Source of the DNA: Bacillota bacterium | Lineage (GTDB): Bacteria; Bacillota; Clostridia; Lachnospirales; Lachnospiraceae | Direction: 5' to 3' | Assembly (NCBI GenBank): GCA_023434365.1 | Contig: JAEYSV010000023.1 | Coordinates: 38,525-102,524, forward strand | DNA length: 64,000 nucleotides | Shown here: piece after piece, positions 61,130 to 64,000 of the stretch | Numbering within the stretch: the stretch's first letter is position 1 | How the letters are laid out: each line of letters starts with the position of its first letter | Made by a program: the position numbers and the translations under genes | Notes under the pieces: model-generated | Told to the model about the DNA's origin: nothing | Databases searched by the model: none | Seen by the model: only the letters and a program-made list of their open reading frames with translations

Positions 61130-62770
61130 ATGGGTATTACCGAGATTATGGGTTTACTTGGGGGATTGGCATTATTTTTATATGGAATGCAGATGATGAG
61201 TTCCGGTTTGGAAGCTGCGGCCGGAAACCGAATGAAAGAAATACTTGAGAAGTTAACTTCCAATCGTTTTTTAGGAGTCGTAGTGGGTGCTGTGATTACT
61301 GCAATCATTCAATCCTCTTCAGCTACTACAGTAATGGTAGTAGGTTTTGTTAACTCTAAAATGATGACATTAAGACAGGCCGTTTGGATTATTATGGGTG
61401 CCAATATCGGAACAACGATTACTGGTCAGTTAATTGCCCTAGATGTGGGTGAGTTAGCTCCATTTATCGCATTTTGCGGTGTTGTGCTTGTTGTATTTGT
61501 CAAAAAGCCGAAAGCTCATCATATTGGAAATATTCTCGCCGGACTTGGTATTCTTTTCATTGGTATGGAGATGATGAGTGGCGCGATGATGCCTCTTAGA
61601 GAATCCGAGGCCTTTATATCAATGATGACTAAATTTTCCAATCCTTTACTAGGTATTCTGGCTGGAGCTGCATTTACAGCTATCATTCAATCTTCCTCCG
61701 CATCAGTTGGTATTTTGCAAGTGCTGGCTGCGAGTGGTGTGATTTCCCTTTCCAGTGCGGTTTATGTATTGTTTGGACAAAATATTGGTACATGCATCAC
61801 AGCTCTTTTAGCTTCGATTGGAACAAATCGTAATGCTAAAAGAACCACGATAATTCATCTTTCGTTTAATATTATCGGAACTATTATCTTTACGGTAATA
61901 TGTATTCTATTCCCATTGGCGAATTTTATTGAGAGTCTGACTCCGAGTAACACAGCAGCCCAGATTGCCAATATGCATACCCTGTTTAATATTACTACGA
62001 CACTTTTGTTACTTCCTTTTGGTACTTTGCTTGCCAAGATGGCAACCAAGATATTGCCAGATGTTGCAGAGGTGGAAACCGGGCAACAACTGTTATATCT
62101 AAAAGGAACGAAGACTACTACAAGTACGAAGATTGGTATTGCTGCTATTAGTTTAGAACAGACGCGTAAGGAAATTGAGCGTATGATGGATATGACAAGG
62201 AAGAACGTGCATAATAGTTTTACTGCCTTTTTAAACAGGGATCGTAATTGGATTGCTGAGGTGGAAGAAATAGAGGACTATATTGATTACTTGAATAAAG
62301 AAATTAGTCATTATATTACCGGTGTAATTGCACATGAGGTCAATGAGCAAGGAAGTAAGGTACTTAGTTCTTACTTTAATATTACTGGTAATATTGAGCG
62401 TATCGCAGATCATGCTATGAATATCTGTGGGTATTCGAATATATTAGCTGAAAAAGAAGTCACTTTTTCGGACGATGAAAAAAGAGAAATATCCAATATG
62501 CAAAATGTTTGTGATAAGTTGCTTACGGTTTTACTAAATAAAGATATTGAAGCAATCGAAGAATTGACGCAAATAGCTGCGCTTGAGCAAAAAATCGATG
62601 ATATGACAAGTGAATATAGAAATAATATGCTTGGAAGAATGAGAGAAGGAATTACCTTAGAAGAGAGCAGTATCTTATATTCAGAGATGCTTACTGACTT
62701 TGAGCGAATAGGTGATCATGCTTTAAATATTTCTCAGGAATTAACAGAAATACAACTTGCAACGAGATAA
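61130..62770 (+). CDS. Na/Pi-cotransporter II-related protein with PhoU-like domain
   Basis: A 546-residue membrane protein of the NptA/YjbB family. The N-terminal 310 residues hold about eight membrane segments with two inverted QSSSA repeats (IIQSSSATTVMVVG near residue 60 and IIQSSSASVGILQ near residue 185), the substrate-binding signature. The C-terminal 200 residues form a helical PhoU-like domain (NITGNIERIADHAMNI and DFERIGDHALNISQ). It likely moves phosphate with Na+; direction in bacteria can be export. AAAGGAT precedes the ATG. It is the second gene of the riboswitch operon. Confidence 0.9.
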   Translation: MGITEIMGLLGGLALFLYGMQMMSSGLEAAAGNRMKEILEKLTSNRFLGVVVGAVITAIIQSSSATTVMVVGFVNSKMMTLRQAVWIIMGANIGTTITGQLIALDVGELAPFIAFCGVVLVVFVKKPKAHHIGNILAGLGILFIGMEMMSGAMMPLRESEAFISMMTKFSNPLLGILAGAAFTAIIQSSSASVGILQVLAASGVISLSSAVYVLFGQNIGTCITALLASIGTNRNAKRTTIIHLSFNIIGTIIFTVICILFPLANFIESLTPSNTAAQIANMHTLFNITTTLLLLPFGTLLAKMATKILPDVAEVETGQQLLYLKGTKTTTSTKIGIAAISLEQTRKEIERMMDMTRKNVHNSFTAFLNRDRNWIAEVEEIEDYIDYLNKEISHYITGVIAHEVNEQGSKVLSSYFNITGNIERIADHAMNICGYSNILAEKEVTFSDDEKREISNMQNVCDKLLTVLLNKDIEAIEELTQIAALEQKIDDMTSEYRNNMLGRMREGITLEESSILYSEMLTDFERIGDHALNISQELTEIQLATR

Positions 62771-62797
62771 AGATCAATTAGGACTAAGGAGGCTGTT

Positions 62798-63730
62798 ATG
62801 GATATATTCATACAGATATTATTATTAATAGTTGGATTTACTATGTTGGTAAAAGGAGCTGACTGGTTTGTCGATGGTACTTCAGGAATTGCTGAAAGAT
62901 TTGGAATACCACAACTTGTCATTGGACTCACCATAGTTGCTATGGGAACTAGTGCACCGGAAGCTGCGGTTAGTATTACTGCTGGCTTAAAAGGAAATGC
63001 TGGAATTACGATTGGTAATGTAGTAGGCAGTAACATTCTAAATATATTAATCATTTTGGGGATTACAGCGGTAATTACTCGTGTAGCAATTCAAAAATCT
63101 ACACTACGCTACGAGATACCTTATATGATTTTTATAACCATTGTTATGATTGCAATGGGGATGACCGGAGAGCAAATCAGTTTCGTTGAAGGAATTGTTT
63201 TATGGATATTATTTATTGCTTATCTAATTTATTTGTTCATAATGGCAAAACAGGGAAAAACAGAACATGAAGAAGAGGAAAAAGATGAAAGTATCTGGAA
63301 GCTAATCCTTTTCTCTATTGTGGGTATTGTTTTAATCGTATGGGGAAGTGATGTTACTGTTGATAGTGCGACGTCTTTAGCACGTATTTTTGGCTTAAGT
63401 GAGAGATTTATTGGACTTACAGTCGTTGCTCTAGGCACCTCTCTACCAGAATTATTTACTTCTGTGAATGCTGCAATCAAAGGAAAAGCAGATATTGCGA
63501 TTGGCAATATTGTGGGTAGTAACCTTTTCAATATCTTATTTGTAATTGGAACAACAGCATTAATCACACCAGTTGTTTTTGAGACAAAGTTTGTGATTGA
63601 TGCAATCATTGCTGTAGCAGCAGGCGTTCTCCTATGGATTAGTGTGTTTAGAACTAAGCAACTTAGAAGACCTTGGGGAATCATAATGCTCGTTTCTTAT
63701 GCTGCATATTTTGTTTATCTGATGGTTTAG
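62798..63730 (+). CDS. CaCA-family Na+/Ca2+ (or Mn2+) exchanger
   Basis: A 310-residue membrane antiporter with ten predicted helices in two inverted halves, each with an alpha repeat: VAMGTSAPEAAVSITAGLKG then GNVVGSN near residues 48-84, and VALGTSLPELFTSVNAAIKG then GNIVGSN near 210-245. These Glu and Asn residues bind the cation. A loop of acidic residues (HEEEEKDES) separates the halves. Members exchange Ca2+ for Na+ or H+, and some relatives export Mn2+, which would explain control by the Mn2+ riboswitch at the operon start. AAGGAGG precedes the ATG. Confidence 0.9.
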   Translation: MDIFIQILLLIVGFTMLVKGADWFVDGTSGIAERFGIPQLVIGLTIVAMGTSAPEAAVSITAGLKGNAGITIGNVVGSNILNILIILGITAVITRVAIQKSTLRYEIPYMIFITIVMIAMGMTGEQISFVEGIVLWILFIAYLIYLFIMAKQGKTEHEEEEKDESIWKLILFSIVGIVLIVWGSDVTVDSATSLARIFGLSERFIGLTVVALGTSLPELFTSVNAAIKGKADIAIGNIVGSNLFNILFVIGTTALITPVVFETKFVIDAIIAVAAGVLLWISVFRTKQLRRPWGIIMLVSYAAYFVYLMV

Positions 63731-63756
63731 AAGAATCTTAATAAAGTCATATGACT

Positions 63757-63799
63757 GGGCTACTTTGGTAAAATGTATATCATTTTACCAAAGTAGCCC
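63757..63799. other. Perfect 19-bp hairpin after the cation exchanger gene
   Basis: A 19-base arm starting GGGCTACTTTGG (63757-63775) pairs perfectly with 63781-63799 over a TATAT loop. No T-run follows on either strand, so it may protect the 3' end of the mRNA or be the remnant of a repeat. It probably still ends the operon. Confidence 0.7.
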
Positions 63800-63887
63800 A
63801 TCATTCGTTGACAGGCTTAGTAGCGGTATTTATAATAATAAGGAATAATCTGGGAAATATTATGCGGTTACCTTATAGGATTAGGGC

Positions 63888-63928
63888 GTCAAAAGCCCTT
63901 ATTAAAATTATAGTTCGTCAATTTGCAC
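63888..63928 (+). repeat. GTCAAAAGCC...GTCAAT repeat, copy 3
   Basis: GTCAAAAGCC (63888-63897) and GTCAATTTGCAC (63917-63928), 19 bases apart. The following CATTCGCAACACGCTC...GGATGAAG resembles the corresponding part of copy 2. The window ends before its right edge is reached. Confidence 0.55.
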
Positions 63929-64000
63929 AATTCTGTTTGTGAATCGTGATGCAAGGCATAATTCATTCGCAACACGCTCTCGCTTGGATGAAGTTCGTAG

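Noticed and set aside
1..64000. CRISPR array, prophage or defence island
   Set aside because: No regularly spaced repeats, cas genes, integrase, phage structural or restriction-modification genes were found; the only tandem arrays are the degenerate 34-bp repeats.

Overview
The window looks like chromosomal DNA of a low-GC, anaerobic, plant-polysaccharide-degrading Firmicute of the Lachnospiraceae, probably close to Lachnoclostridium (Clostridium) phytofermentans. This rests on AT-rich sequence, strong AGGAGG ribosome binding sites, Firmicute-type ClpC/RadA and CymR-like genes, inverting sugar phosphorylases, YesM/YesN-type two-component pairs, and neighbouring [NiFe]- and [FeFe]-hydrogenase genes. 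The species is inferred. No phage, intact insertion sequence or CRISPR array was seen.

Layout. 1-9.5 kb is housekeeping: the clpC end, a small lineage protein, radA, tRNA-Trp, a promoter-terminator unit that may be a structured RNA, a HisRS-type enzyme, a HAD phosphatase, an epimerase-PHP-DUF523 cluster and a DUF1846 protein. 9.9-13.3 kb has a CPBP protease and an XRE regulator whose 3' ends run into arrays of the same tandem repeat in opposite orientation; between them lie a nicotinamidase-like hydrolase and a SEC-C protein. 13.6-19.4 kb holds a soluble PAS histidine kinase with a REC-HD-GYP response regulator, a membrane-anchored putative glycosidase, and a CymR-like regulator followed by cysK. 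19.8-34.1 kb is a sugar locus: ABC importer, GH3 glycosidase, YesM/YesN pair, ROK repressor, DUF4867 protein, a fucose/arabinose isomerase-like enzyme, xylulokinase, short transaldolase and a YesL-like protein. This suggests import and intracellular breakdown of pentose-containing oligosaccharides.

34.3-46.8 kb is the hydrogen region. Divergent from a rubrerythrin gene runs a compact operon for a gluconate-dehydrogenase-subunit-3-like protein, a GMC flavoprotein, [NiFe]-hydrogenase small and large subunits, the maturation protease, a cytochrome b5-like protein, a HypA-like protein without a zinc domain, and HypF, HypC, HypD and HypE. HypB is absent. The small subunit has Asn where the second proximal-cluster Cys is expected. 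A short [FeFe]-hydrogenase-like gene converges on the operon. Linking a GMC dehydrogenase, a heme protein and a soluble hydrogenase in one operon is the best candidate here for an undescribed system.

47-55.2 kb (minus strand) is a phosphorolytic glucan operon: GH94 phosphorylase, cupin, histidine kinase, AraC-type response regulator and a second large phosphorylase-like protein. 55.7-59.3 kb is a LysR regulator with metNIQ. 59.3-63.7 kb is a strong promoter, a yybP-ykoY (Mn2+) riboswitch with terminator, then pyruvate kinase, a Na/phosphate cotransporter-like protein and a CaCA-family cation exchanger. A 111-bp repeat, identical at 110 positions, follows the terminators near 2.7 and 34.2 kb.
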